Under the pieces are notes generated by a model. That model was given only the letters and a program-made list of their open reading frames with translations. It made no database searches and was not told the DNA's origin. Both the position numbers and the translations under genes were made by a program. Shown here in pieces: positions 35,725-48,000 of a stretch of 64,000 nucleotides of DNA (positions are counted from its first letter, which is position 1; each line of letters opens with the position of its first letter). Source of the DNA: Halichondria panicea (lineage: Eukaryota; Porifera; Demospongiae; Suberitida; Halichondriidae); assembly GCF_963675165.1 (NCBI RefSeq), contig NC_087378.1, positions 1,853,525-1,917,524 on the forward strand, in the 5' to 3' direction.

Positions 35725-38700
35725 TCTGTCATTCACTGAGATTGCGTGCCTAGCGACAACTTCTTGCTTTTCTCACACCACGTGCGGTGACTGCACCTCC
35801 CCTAACTGCCTCTGGTGTCCATCCATTGGCCAGTGTGTTCCTAGCTACCCCCTGACCTATGTGTACGCTCAATGCCTCGGTTGGGTTACTGCTCTAGGCT
35901 GCCCCCTCGATTGTGAGGGGCTCAAAAACTGCAGCGAGTGTCAGGACAGCTCGCGATGTGGGTGGTGTAACGACCCCTCGGACACTGGGAGGGGACAGTG
36001 TGTTGACGGGGGGTTCACTGGTCCACGAGCAAATGGGTCATGTGACGAAGTAGGCCTGTTTGGACTGCCGGAAACTTGGAACTTTGATCAATGCCCAGGT
36101 ATGTGCAGCTCTTAGCAACTGATTTTAAACTAGTGTTCAAGCTGGCGCTGTGCTAATGCCTCTCGCCATGTTTTTGCTTTTGCTTAAAAGTATTAGAGTG
36201 TTATATTAGTATTAAAGTTAGCTTATCTATATAAAGTCACTGAGAAGAAAAGACTTATTTACATGCATCTATTGTTGTATTATGTGGCTTACCAGGATCT
36301 CAAGAAAGAAGAAAATTGATTCTTCCAGGATCTGTAGTTCAGTGTATATAATATCTAAGAAGAAAAGACCTGTGTACATGCATATTGTTATCTATATTGT
36401 TATATGGTAGTGTTTTGTGGCTTATATACCAGGCCCTCAAGACAAAGATGATTCTGCCAGGAGGATCTTGGGATATTATTTTCTCACACACGGGGAATGA
36501 GCGCGCATGCGCATTACATCCACAGGAATAATTAGGGTGTGTCCAAAGAGATCAATTTCACAAAATGGCTACTGCTAGCTAGCTGTTTTAACAGATATTT
36601 TCTGAGTATTGTAGCTAACAAAAAGCTAGCGCTTTAGTGCAAGGCTAACTCATATGTTGAATAGAAAGTTTGTGCGGACAGATGATGCTATGAAAGATTC
36701 TGAAGAGACTGCAACAGCCTTCAATGTGAGTCAAACTAGCCATAACTCGAGAAAGAAGCTTTAGTTTGCTAATCCACGAATCAAAATCCAAGAGAACGTG
36801 GCTAGAAGCCTATAGAAGCTGTTAGTTTTCATTACATTGCAACCGTTGAGCAGTTATAGCTGGAATACACACACAGACACACACAGTCAGATCCCTCGTG
36901 CGGCTACGCCTCGAGGCATAAATATACAACTCCATAGAGTGTTGCTACTTTTACACTTAGTAGTTAGCTCTGCACTAGAATGCTAGCTATTGATAGCTGC
37001 AAGAGTGAGAAGAGAGCTGCAAGGCTCTGCTAATTAATGCAGCAGGGTGTCATAAAGTAGAAGGGGGAAATAGGCATGCTTTTGAAAAGTAACCAGAAAA
37101 TGTTACTAAAAAAAGGTCAACTGTTTTCAATACCCTGTTAGTATGTGGCTATGGACACTCAGTTATACAACTAGTACCTGAATGCAAATTTTAGGGGGGG
37201 GGGATTGGAGCCAGAGGGGGTATCCCCCTTTCCCCTACCCTGTATGACACCCTGTGCAGCCATTCATTTAGACTTGGACTTTTGGCATCGATCTTTTTTA
37301 ACAACAGTCAAGGTCGATCATTACCCACTCTTTGAGTTTCTCAGTGATTCTGGATTTTTCCTGCATGCATGCAGCAAAATTTTAAAACTTTTTTCATGTG
37401 TGATAATAATAGCTAGTAGCTTTAGCTTTGACACCCCCACCGAGGCATCAGCACCTGCGATACTTTCATTTCTATAGGCTTCTGGTTGTTTTGTATTCGT
37501 GGATTTGCAAAATAATGCTTCGTTCTCGAGTTTTGCTTACTCGGAATGTTATTGTTGCCTTTTCAGAAGAGTGCATAGCAAAACTTGTCATCCATGGAGT
37601 GTTGCTACTCTACTTAGTAGTTAACTCTACACTAGAACGCTAGCTATTGGTAGCTGTAAAAGTGGCACAGTTTCAGTTTTCCAATAATTATACTGTAACC
37701 ATTGCTATACTGTATGTTTCTAGCTAGTTCCCCTTCCCCACAGCTTGCCAGTGCAATGGACACAGTGTGTGTATGAATGAGAGTATCTGTGATGAGTGTC
37801 AGAACAACACTATCGGGGACAGCTGCAACACTTGTGAGCCTGGTTACTTTGGTGACGCCAGAAATGGTGGAAACTGCTCTGGTAAGGGAATATAATTATT
37901 TAGTATGTAATCACTTCACTGTTAGCGTAGTTGTATAGTTAATAGGTACTACATGTAAGGTAGTGGTGCAACAAGTAGTTTGTGTACACAGTGTAATCTC
38001 CACCGCATTATTTCGTGCAGATTGTGACTGCAATGGGTACAACCCTGTGTGTAACGACCGTGATGGCACCTGCACCTGTCTCTCGTTCTTTGTGGACGGT
38101 CCCCACTGCGAGATGTGCTCTCCTCAGCACCCCGGGGATCCCAGCAACTTTTGTTACAGTGAGTGTGAATTTACGTGTAAGAAGTAGCATCTACACTGAG
38201 GACTCTATGCTCAATACTGCATAGTTCATATAATTATTATAGTTTGTGAGTGGCCATATAATTTTTCCTGGCCCCCTCTCAGATACCCTGACTCCGGGCT
38301 TTATCTACACGTTCAGTGTGACTGAGGACAGACAGGTGGAAGGGTTCTATGTGGTTACACCAACTGACGATGTCGACCTTCACTTCCGAATTGAAGTCAG
38401 CTCAGATCTGACCGAGCAGCCACTGACATTACAACTGTTCCTGGGAAAGTGTAAGTCGTGGTAACAACTAGGAGGTGTTGTAACTGTGGACTCCATTTAG
38501 TGTGTGTTAGTTATTATCCTCGTGATAATGCATCTACAGTATAATTGAAGTCTGTGCATGCGTGCAATGCCCGCCATGCATTTTTTTAAGAGGCAAAAGC
38601 AATGTAAAGGGATGGGCAATTAAAATAGCATCACTTTTGTTGTATTATTTATCCCTCCCCCCTGCATGTGTCATCTTCCTTGCAGTGTCGGAGGACTTAT

Positions 38701-39750
38701 GGATACTGGCTAACCTCACTGACCCAATACAACTCAACGATGGACAAATCTACGACAAAACCTTGGGCTCCTTTTCGAGCAACTCAAATGAAACCTTTGC
38801 TCAACTGTTTAGCTTCACCAACCCTACGCTACGAAACAGTCTCAACTACACTGAGCTATTGGAGGACAATTCTGAGAACGAGTACACCAGTAGAATGTGG
38901 GACTCAGATGTGAGCCTTGTGGTCTTCCTGTCTGGACTGAGCAACCCCACCACCCTGAGAATTACAGTGGACCAACAGGACCTCTACTATCTGCTCTACT
39001 TCTTTGCTACCTTTGCCATGTACGTTATCAATTCTAGAGCACTATGTCACTTGGTATGGTGTGATCAATCAATGTGTGTATACTGATGGACTGTTGTATG
39101 CATTCATTGGCCCTTATGAACCCTTGGTACATGTGTATGATATTAGCCTCATCTGTTAGTCTCAATACTAGACATTGCTTTTGTGTGTGTTTCTGTGCAG
39201 CTGCTTCTCAGTTCTCTTACTGCTCTTCCTTGGTGGCTGGTACATCAAGAGAAAGGTTGAATACAGAGCTTTTGTAAGGGTAAGTTAGTTCTCAATCTGT
39301 TTGGCAATGCTAATTGCACCTCTGTTTACTACATGTTTCTTTACTCCTGCACAGGCACAGTATGCTGAGCTACAGAGAAGAGTGGCCCGTCCGTTTGCCC
39401 GCATCAAGACAATCATCAGTCCCGTACCACCCCCCACAGCGGATTCTCCTCCTCCTCAACACCCCTCATATGTTGCCGTACAAACATGTCGTAGTGGGAA
39501 GGCAGCTGTCCTCTCTCTGTTCATCCGTCTCCCTGGCGACCACAAGACAGGTCGACCGTGCCCTGGCAGGAGTGGTTTGGCCATCGGAAGCACTCTGGTG
39601 GGCGTCAACTCAATGTCAAAGAAACCAAAAGACAAGTCAAAGAAGAAGAGAGAAGGAACTGAGGAGGAGCAGAGTCGAGGACGCACAAATAACACTTCTC
39701 AAAATAGAATTAGACTGAGAGACATCAGCTCATTGACTACCAGTACATAG
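30534..39750 (+). CDS. ATRN: Attractin-type single-pass membrane glycoprotein (no C-type lectin domain)
   Basis: Eighteen exons: 30534-30751, 31157-31243, 32002-32115, 32485-32664, 32894-33075, 33244-33635, 33801-33960, 34086-34241, 34363-34558, 34738-35153, 35285-35521, 35724-36098, 37744-37881, 38021-38158, 38283-38450, 38686-39019, 39201-39279, 39355-39750 = 1,321 aa, phase-consistent. Order: signal peptide (1-24), EGF (about 45-66), CUB (74-200), two EGF-like (205-260), kelch propeller with YGHTAVVYN / LGHSSVYDPLSG blades (about 275-680), PSI repeats (690-900), laminin-type EGFs (905-996), membrane-proximal region, TM (about 1155-1178), cytoplasmic tail. The tail keeps VARPFA and GKAAVLSLFIRLP, the signature shared with ATRN/ATRNL1/MEGF8. 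The single CUB-kelch unit and length favour attractin over MEGF8. The C-type lectin domain present between PSI repeats in vertebrate attractin has no exon here. Role in the organism unknown; vertebrate relatives act with E3 ligases on receptor turnover. Confidence 0.92.
31071..31155. repeat. (CA)n microsatellite abutting an exon acceptor
   Basis: About 85 bp of CA repeat whose final ACACAG is used as the splice acceptor of attractin exon 2 (31157). No normal polypyrimidine tract is left between repeat and exon. Confidence 0.9.
31325..31867. mobile_element. MITE family C, inserted in a family D element
   Basis: Arms: ggttggttgagtgtaaccat with agatagagtagagagggatt on the left and the reverse complement aatccctctctactctatct with atggtgtaaccaacc on the right (about 48 bp). 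Outside the arms, gaggatttta at 31315 and cacttaaacttttaac..aacctgaaatcctctgta at 31915-31955 look like the two ends of family D (compare 23084-23236). It lies in attractin intron 2. Confidence 0.75.
35652..35722. repeat. (CA)n microsatellite forming the acceptor of attractin exon 12
   Basis: About 70 bp of CA ending in CACAG, immediately before the exon at 35724. Second case in the same gene of an acceptor made by a CA repeat. Confidence 0.9.
36480..36925 (-). repeat. Dispersed repeat H, copy 2 (inverted relative to copy 1)
   Basis: Reverse complement of 21191-21610: from gagcgcgcatgcgcatt through gtagctaacaaaaagctagc to ctacgcctcgaggcata. It lies in the 1.6-kb attractin intron 12. Non-coding. 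Confidence 0.8.
37047..37254 (+). repeat. Dispersed repeat I, copy 2
   Basis: Starts gggtgtcataaagtag, ends tatgacaccctg. Same order of blocks as 6555-6765 (aaaggtcaactgtt, ccctgttagtatgt, the G run, ttggagc). Termini are inverted repeats. Confidence 0.8.
37425..37655 (+). repeat. Dispersed repeat J, copy 1
   Basis: Contains caccgaggcatcagcacctg (then cgatactttcatt) and ctactctacttagtagttaa (then ctctacactagaacgctagc). Both blocks recur, in other order, at 57735-58050, and the first recurs inverted at 48952-48985. Attractin intron 12. Confidence 0.65.
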
Positions 39751-40093
39751 CGCATGCAATGTTTGAACAAGCACTCGTATATAACCCAATAATTATTGTT
39801 TGTTTTTCAGTGATTGTATATCTTTATAATTATTATTAAGACTCCAAATTTGATAGTTAGTGTAAATTAAACTGCCTTCTTATATCCTGTGCATTGCCGC
39901 TTTTTAACACACTAACTTGTGAATTCATTTCAATTCTCTCCTTATGATTTGATTATTAAAGTGTTACAATGTGATGATGGTAGTTAGCACCCAATTTTGC
40001 TCTATGAATAATGTGAGAAGGCTGGTTTAGTTGAGTATTAAACCACCATGCATATGCATATTTGCACAGACAGAGTAAACTATAGCTAGAACC

Positions 40094-43000
40094 ATGGACA
40101 ACTGTACAATAATCCCTCAAGATAATAACTATTATATTAGTCATCACCCTCCACTTTGGCTGGTTTTTGTGATGTTGGCTATAGGAATTATTATTGCCAT
40201 AGTAGTTATCCTTATACTGTACAGATTCAGGACATACATCTGGAAGCTTGTGAGTGGGTATTGCAGACACCGTGTTTGCAGCAAGCTATATCTTGTTCAT
40301 TGTTTATTTATTAACGGGCATTTTATGAGCGGCTATACAGAGGGCCTTGAACATTTTTTATGGTCCACCATGCAACTTTATTTGTGCAAACTTTTCTCAC
40401 AGCGTGCATGCTGCTGCTGCTGTGGATGCTGTGGTGTGTGCTGTGTTGTATGTGGTGGTGCCGGAGTTGGAGCCAAGAGTGAACACTCGTCTACAGTGTC
40501 CCTACTTGAATCTGGCTACCCACTGTCAAGTTCCACTCAGGTGCCACCATGCAATGTCAGATTTGTATATAACGCATGAGATTAATGCTTTTTTCTTAGA
40601 CGTCTTTTATTAACTTGGGGGCGGTTGAGCAAGGCACTGGGTATGACGCGTATGGTCAAGTCATCGTGTATGAAGATCAAGTCACCATGTATGAAGATCA
40701 AGTCACCACACACACCCTTTACGTGGAAAATTATGAGGGGGGGGTGAGCTGAAATGCACTTTATCAGTCTGTAGACTTCACTGTTGATCTCTAGGATGAC
40801 TGCGGTAGTGATACTGAGATCACAGCCAACAGCTCAGTAATAAAATCAACAAGAAGGGATGATGTTGAGTACATGTATCAGAAACCTCTGGCTTTTTCTG
40901 ACATGTTCTGCCTCTCAAACAAGTATGTCTATTATAAATGTTCATTTACATCATAACTATGTCTGTCCTGTCTTCTTCACGTGCAGAGAGCAAGCTCTAT
41001 CTCAGTTGTACATTGAAGATAAGAAACTGCTTAGCAACTTGGCGTACAGTTTCCTTAACGAGCTCTCGACAACATTCTCTCTCTTTGTGCAGCACCTCTC
41101 ACAGCAACTCGTGGCAGCAGAGATCAAAGACAAGTTGTGGAAAGAAGAAGTGGAGTGTCTTGCGAAGGATGCCTTCTCAGACGCTAAGAAACGATGGTTG
41201 TCGGTCAGTTTGTCTGCAATGGGGCGAGCCAAGATGAGTATTCCTAACACTTTGCAAGTGGATTTGGTAAGTGATTACACATTATCACCATGCTTTAATG
41301 TGGACTTGTTAATTTGTGTGAAGTGTCCGGTAACAGTACAACTGCTGGAGCATATTTGCAAGACACTGGAGGATAGAGAACCAACAAATGAGAAAATGGT
41401 AAATTCCAAGTGCTAGTTGTTCACCTAACTGTATAAAAGCCAAAACTCATTTGGTCATGCTGTGTCTTATATTGATACATTTTGTACAGGTTAATGCAAT
41501 GCTTGTGGAGTTTCAAAACAGCTGGACAGTGTTTGAGCAGTTTCACGCAGCGGTGAACCTAATGCAGATCAAGGTAACAATCCATAATACAGTACACTAA
41601 GTTAAACGTGTTCTAATGACTTCGATTTCAGCAACTTGAGAAAGATATGTCGTTGAGAAAGCAGATTTTGGTTGCCATCTATGACGAAAGAGCGGAGGTA
41701 TTTATTGCAGTAATATTCATAAGGTTATTCCATGCACTCTCAATAATTATTTCAGCTCACTCAGCAACTACAGCAGTATCAGAAGAAACAGCTCACTCAG
41801 TTGGATAAGATCAAACATGATCTGCAAGCTGAGCTTCACCTAATGAGAATCGACATTTACAACTTGTGGGAATCAACACTGGACTCTTTCAGAATGGGTA
41901 TGTAGTACAGGATCTGAATTTTAGATGTATATACGTACTTGCTGATCAAATTTCAGATATAAGAAGAGAAAGCTCTTCGCTAAGTGTGCAACTGCAGAAA
42001 CAGCTAGATCAAGAAGAGAGGCAAGGGGCACAAGCTTTGGAGAATAGTATCTCTCAAAAGGTATTGTATACTCAGTAATTATGAAGACTATTTGACTATT
42101 TACAACTATAACTTTTTGTATAGAGAGATAGTTTGTTGAATGGTCAGCTGAGTTTGCCAGACTTTGTGACGGACTTCTGTGATTTAACAAGGGCATACAC
42201 AAACGGACAGTGTGCTCGGAGATCATTGGAATTTCAACTAATCGGCTCACAATTCAGCACCTTGGTGGAGGTGAGAGTTTGATGACATATGCATGTATAC
42301 AATTCACGCTTTGGTGAGTGCATGGAGGCAAGAGTTTGTACACGTGACAATTGTACAGTTCGTATAATTATGCTGGCATATACCATGGACACATGTACAG
42401 CATTTTGGGGCTAAAACACTCAACGGTGCACTAGAGACTGAGAAGAGGGTATACAAAGACTACCTTCAGCAAACAAACCGGGAGACCCCACATGTCACCC
42501 AGACCATCAAGGGGAACATAGTGAGACTGAAAGGGCTCATAGGTACAGTACAATACCTATATGCTGTGTATCAGACACTTAATCTTTTTTGTGCTGTACA
42601 TCATACAGCTTCATTAAAACAACTTCGGGGAGAGCAACGTTCTCATCTTCAAACTATTATCGAGCAAAAGGTATAGACTCAGCAGCTACCGGAAGTTAAT
42701 TCATCTTATGTACAGGTTGCCGAGAAGCACAGGACCGACTCGTTTTGTGGAGCTGACATCACTCATCACCAAGCAACACTGAAGGGAGTGATTGAGTTGC
42801 AGACAGACCTCTGTGAAGCGTACGTTATCTGATTATTTGTGCAGTTTAGATTCACATTTTCCTCTGTACTTGGTCACCTAGTGATTGTCAGCAACTGGTC
42901 GATCAGTGTCTTGCTCGATTGAAGTTGTTTGAAGCCCAACTAGAGCTAAGCAAAATCAGTCAAGAAAGAAGGTAATCATATACAAACTATCAATTCCAAA

Positions 43001-44758
43001 AGACTGGGGTAATGTGTTTCTCTCTCGACAGACTACAAGAACTACTAGAGGTGAGGAAGATGGAACTTAGTCATACTCTAAACCAGGAAACTGATGGAGT
43101 GCGTCCGGGTAGTGAAGATGTGGTGATTGCAGTAAGTTTTTGGTTTCTGTAGCAAAACTTGTACATGTACATTGTGTGGGCATAATTATATATAATATTA
43201 CCCAGAATTTGAAGTTCCAAAAGGAAGAGAAGAATCTTCAAACATCTCATGCCTCTGCTCACACTGAACTCAAAAAGTATATTCATGACATTGTATGTAT
43301 TAATGTGTAATGGTGGTAATGCAGCAAACTGGCTGAAGACACAAAGTCCACACTGCTGTCAGAGCACTTCATATTCCAAACACACATCGAAAAGTTGCGG
43401 GTAAGCCTAAACAGTATATGCATGCTTCACATGGAAACTATCATCATTTAATCCCCTACAGAGAGAGCATGAGCGACTGGTCATTCTGACTAATAAGAAA
43501 GACCTAGCCATCAATGCTTTAAAGGTACAATCACGTATTCAGAATTTTGCTTGTGTGATTAATCAAATGTTTACTTTTTCATCTAGAGCAAATTGTTGGA
43601 CCAGTTGCAATTGTCAGGCAACAGTGAGCAAGTTGTCGGAAAGCATATCATCCACCAGCACCAAGTGGAGACTGAGCTGCTCACACGAACCATCAACAAG
43701 TGAGCCTGCATGCACTTCGTCCCACCATTATCTAAAGCACTCCCATAAAGATATATATACACAATGTTTACTCCAAGTATACGTATATACTACTCTGCAT
43801 GTACGACTTATACCGTCGACTGTGCATGGTCATTCCTGACAGCCTATGATTCAACATGCTATATACATGTACTACTATTGTCATTATATATACACTGTAT
43901 TCAGGACAAAAGACCATCAAAACCAGGTGCTCATTCAGAAGCTCCAAGCTCGCAAGTTGGAAAAGAAACAGGATAAGGAAAGAGAACTCAAACAACAGCA
44001 ACCTCCTTCCAAAACATATAGACCCGGCAATGCTAAATCGTGAGATGACATTAGCTGTTGTGTATCAGATCTAATCACAATGGTTTTCCCCAACCACATA
44101 GATTTGTGTCCACAGTACTTGTGAACTTGCTGTATTCAGTTCGACACAAACGATCTATTGCGGTATAGTACACCCTATTGTACAATGTTCATGACAATTA
44201 AACATGGATATGGAATAATAGTATGTAGTAGCTACATGTACTATGCCGGCAACAATATTTTAGGGCTATAATCATTGCACATTCAAGTATTACTGTGTAC
44301 ACTGCTTTAAATACTAAGCTACACAGACTAATGATCACATATACACTATATAGGCCCTGGAGGCTGAGCTGGAGCAAGATGAGGCGAGGTTGAAGTCAAA
44401 AATGATAAAGAGGTTTCAAGCAAATGCTAAATCAGAGCTCCAGGTACTATTATTATAAAGCTAATTTTATTTAATCTTTCCGCACTGCATGCAGGTTCAC
44501 GAGTCAGAGGTGATTATCAAACTGGCATCAGCATTGAATATGACACACAGCGAACTAGAGAAGGAGCTTCAGAAGTCTGTCATAGGTTAGTACACCTTGT
44601 GGCTCATTCGTGGAATTTGACTGTGACTCATGTTGTCTTCCCTTACAGAGCAAAGCAACGGAACTGATCACGAAACAAGCTCTTTAGTTACCAATAGTGT
44701 ACTGGACTTGTTAAGAGGTTACTATGTAGATACAGGCTTTGTAACGTTAGTTAGCTGA
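40094..44758 (+). CDS. Single-pass membrane protein with long coiled coil; EVC/EVC2-like layout
   Basis: Not firmly recognised. Exons: 40094-40249, 40403-40540, 40600-40743, 40795-40922, 40987-41266, 41324-41398, 41490-41573, 41632-41697, 41756-41897, 41957-42060, 42124-42270, 42401-42542, 42609-42670, 42716-42819, 42882-42971, 43032-43131, 43206-43276, 43325-43400, 43462-43524, 43587-43699, 43905-44043 = 807 aa. A short outside N-terminus with NCT, a TM at about 20-42 (LWLVFVMLAIGIIIAIVVIL), then a cluster of about ten Cys (ACCCCCGCCGVCC, likely S-acylated), then heptad-rich helix to the end. An alternative 3' end is open: donor CAG|gtgctc at 43926 to exons 44354-44443, 44495-44585, 44649-44758 (97 codons). 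The N-terminal TM plus coiled coil recalls the ciliary Ellis-van Creveld proteins; similarity is weak. Its 3' end was copied to 49.8-50.7 kb. Confidence 0.75.
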
Positions 44759-45040
44759 TTACAAAGCTACTTAACTTCCATAGAACACAAGGACCGGTTG
44801 CGAGACCAGTCATATAATAATAAATATATACATCACAAATAATGATAAGATAACGTCACAGGCTTTACATACTGCATGCACTGTACAAGGACTTATTCTA
44901 AATAGCTCCTATATATAGTAAGCATAAATTCCATATATTTGTAGTTTTATTGTATCAGGTTGAGCTTAATTGCTCCTGGTTATCGTTTTCTTGCTGACCT
45001 TGAGAATGCTGTTCTCGTGGTAATTCCTGTCAATGTAATT

Positions 45041-48000
45041 CTATAGTGACATTTCTTGTGGCTCTTGTCCTATTTGCCTTTGAAGTAATCGATAATATTC
45101 CGTCATAGATACCATTCTTCCAATATTTGGTAGAGAATGGTCAATTGTCTCACTCTCATAGGTTTTAAGCATTTCTTCAAGGCTGTCAAATTCTCTGTCG
45201 GTTATCTTGTAGATTTTCCTGTCATCGTGCTTGAAGGTTATCGTAAAGTGCTTTGTCTCATGCTTTACTCTTGTTCCTCTTAGTACTGGTTGATATACAG
45301 ATAGTATATATTGCTTGTGATTGGTACTGTAGCGAGTAAGATAGCTTCGAGTTTGGAATGCTTTTAGCCTGAATTCAGCTTCTTCTCCAGAGATATCGGA
45401 ATGGTAACTGTCGTGATGATCCATAATTTGATCGGTTTTTGAAATAGAGAATATTGGAGTCTGCATGATAATAATGACAAAAACATTTTATTATAAGGAA
45501 TGCCTGCAAACTAGAGAGATCTGCTTACCAGTTGTTTGGGTGATTTGACATATTGCATGGGTTTGAGATACATTTCAAAGTCTGCGCAAAGAGAATAAAA
45601 CCTATCACAAACAATAATAGAGATTGTTCTTGCATCAGAAATGCATTGATATAGCATGAGACCGATCGAGTGTTGGATAAAATTTACAGGCATAAGCCCG
45701 AGGGCACGTGCACAGCCCCAATGGGAAGTTGCCTGTATCATACCAACATGAGGATTCTCATGCAGTGTTTATATCGTGACGACTCCAAATTATGCCTCGA
45801 AAGGGACCGTATGATTTTTATTACACGCTTGTATCTTGACAAGTAAAATTCTTAAGGACCATGTTGCTAAATAAAAATCTAGTGCATGGAAACTTTATAT
45901 AGTCTCGCAAGCCAGACGTACGCCAGTCTGGGTCGAGACTATGGTTGCACACGGCTACATCTCTTATAATATTAGTGACGACCTCCCAGTTATTACCAGG
46001 GGCACTCTCATTCAGCAATCCCTGTATACTCTAGATTCTCCATGTACATACCATCAACTGGTTCTATTGCCCTTGGCGGCGATGGTGCCCTTGGCGATAA
46101 CCTTGGCGGTACCCTTGTCCTTTCCCTTGGCCTCAACAGTGCCCTTGGCCACGACGGTGGTGACGGTGGTGACGGTGGTGCCATTGGCGGCGGTGGTGGC
46201 ATTGGCGGCGGTGGTGGCCTTCGCGGCGGTGGTGGCCTTCGCGGCGGTGGTGCCCTTCGCCTTGGCCACGGCGGTACCCTTGCCCTTTCCCTTGGTCTCG
46301 GAATGCCATTTTGACCATCCACAATTGGTGGGACTTCCTCCTGATGGTTATCTGCACAAAGAAATGTCATGAAAAGTGTGCTTACAGTGCTATTTACCAC
46401 TACGATCAGCCATGGATAATCATACAACAATACAGGCAGCTACTCGCCTAAATCCAAGGTAGTATCTTCCCTCCCCTTTGAGAAAACTCTGATGTTATAG
46501 AAACTATGCATGCATTCTATCTCATGTATCGCAAAATACAAATCCCCTAACCCCACTAATTATAATGCTCGCCGAATAATTATACTGTATAAATCTGCCA
46601 CCTTAGACTGATCGACTGACCTTTTTTGCCAGCTTTTGGAGATTCCACTTTCTGTGAATGTATGGGATCATAGGTCGGTATCCAACAGAAACATTGGGAT
46701 CATAGGTCGGTATCCAACAGAAACATGCAGCTACAAAGCAGCTACGTACTAGTACGTTCTAAAGGGCTATATCTAAGCAAATTACCTTATCAGAAACTGT
46801 GATAGAATCCGAGCGTGGTGGTTGATGGCGGTCAATTACTGGCACAATTTCAATGTGAAGATCTGTAAGTGCAGACGTCTGTTTCACAGAAATGGAGTCA
46901 ATAACAAACTCAGGCACAAGGAAGACCATTTTTACACATTTATCTTTGATCAAACAAAGCTGCAAAAGTATTGCATTAATTTCAAAAATAGAAGCAATTT
47001 TTCGCCGTATGATCTGAACGTCTCCCAGCGTAACAGGCTTTCCTGGGGTGTATTTAAAAGCAAACAGTTTGCAATCATTCCTTTCAGAGGGATACCGAAA
47101 AATGACAGGAGGAACTTCAAACACACTGCGTTTACAGTATTCATTCAAGGCAGCTACATACTCGGCAACTAATTTCTTATCGGCAGGTGTCCCGAACTCT
47201 TTTGAAACTTCTTCTACAATATCACAATTGAAGAATGATTTGTGAGGACGTATATTTTTAAATATTTCTGTCACTGTTTCAGCCTTTTCGACTCTTTTCT
47301 GCTGCTGTGTTTGAGGTGGCACTACGAGATTCCAAACAAAGTTGTCAAGTTTTTCAATGTTCACTTCAGAAGATTCAAGAGATTTTATTAGTGAATTTTC
47401 CAAGCGAGCATAAGAATCCTGAAGAAGGTGCCATTCTACATTTTTCTCAGGATTGATTTTGGAGCGATCTAAAAATGGGAAGGTTTTGAACTCTAGCTTC
47501 TCTGTCTCCGCAGCATGTGGACAACCACTTTGCAAGAACGATTCGAAAGAACAATTTTGACAAAAAGGACAAATGACTCCTTTTGAAGTAACATCCGCAT
47601 CTATTTTGAGAGAAGATAACTCGTCAGGGAGGGAATGAAAGGAATCATCAGAATCACTAGAGCACTGTTCCTCAATTTGCCGTGCTTCAAGGCTAAGCTC
47701 TTCATAGATGTTCTGATCATCAGAATCACTAGAGCACTGTTCCTTAATTTGCCGTGCTTCAAGGCTAAGCTTTTTATAGGCGTTCTGAAGTCGCTCCAAA
47801 TAACAACATGCCCATGTACCTTCATTTCTGATGATCTCAACAAAGCCATTGTAAGCAAGGGGATCAGTTTTTACACGATCGGTTATGGTATTCAGAAGCA
47901 TTTGTGCTTTGTCAACTTTGGATACACTCGTATCACCAACACTATCTCTAACATACTCAGAGATGTAGCCTTCTGCAAACATTGCTGTTCCAATGCTGTT

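Noticed and set aside
44354-44758. A separate small gene downstream of the coiled-coil gene
   Set aside because: All three segments begin at AG acceptors and continue in coiled-coil style, so an alternative 3' end of the same gene is more likely.
46042-46314. Plus-strand glycine-rich reading frame
   Set aside because: Antisense to the proline-rich exon; it is open only because the repeat lacks stop trinucleotides in several frames.
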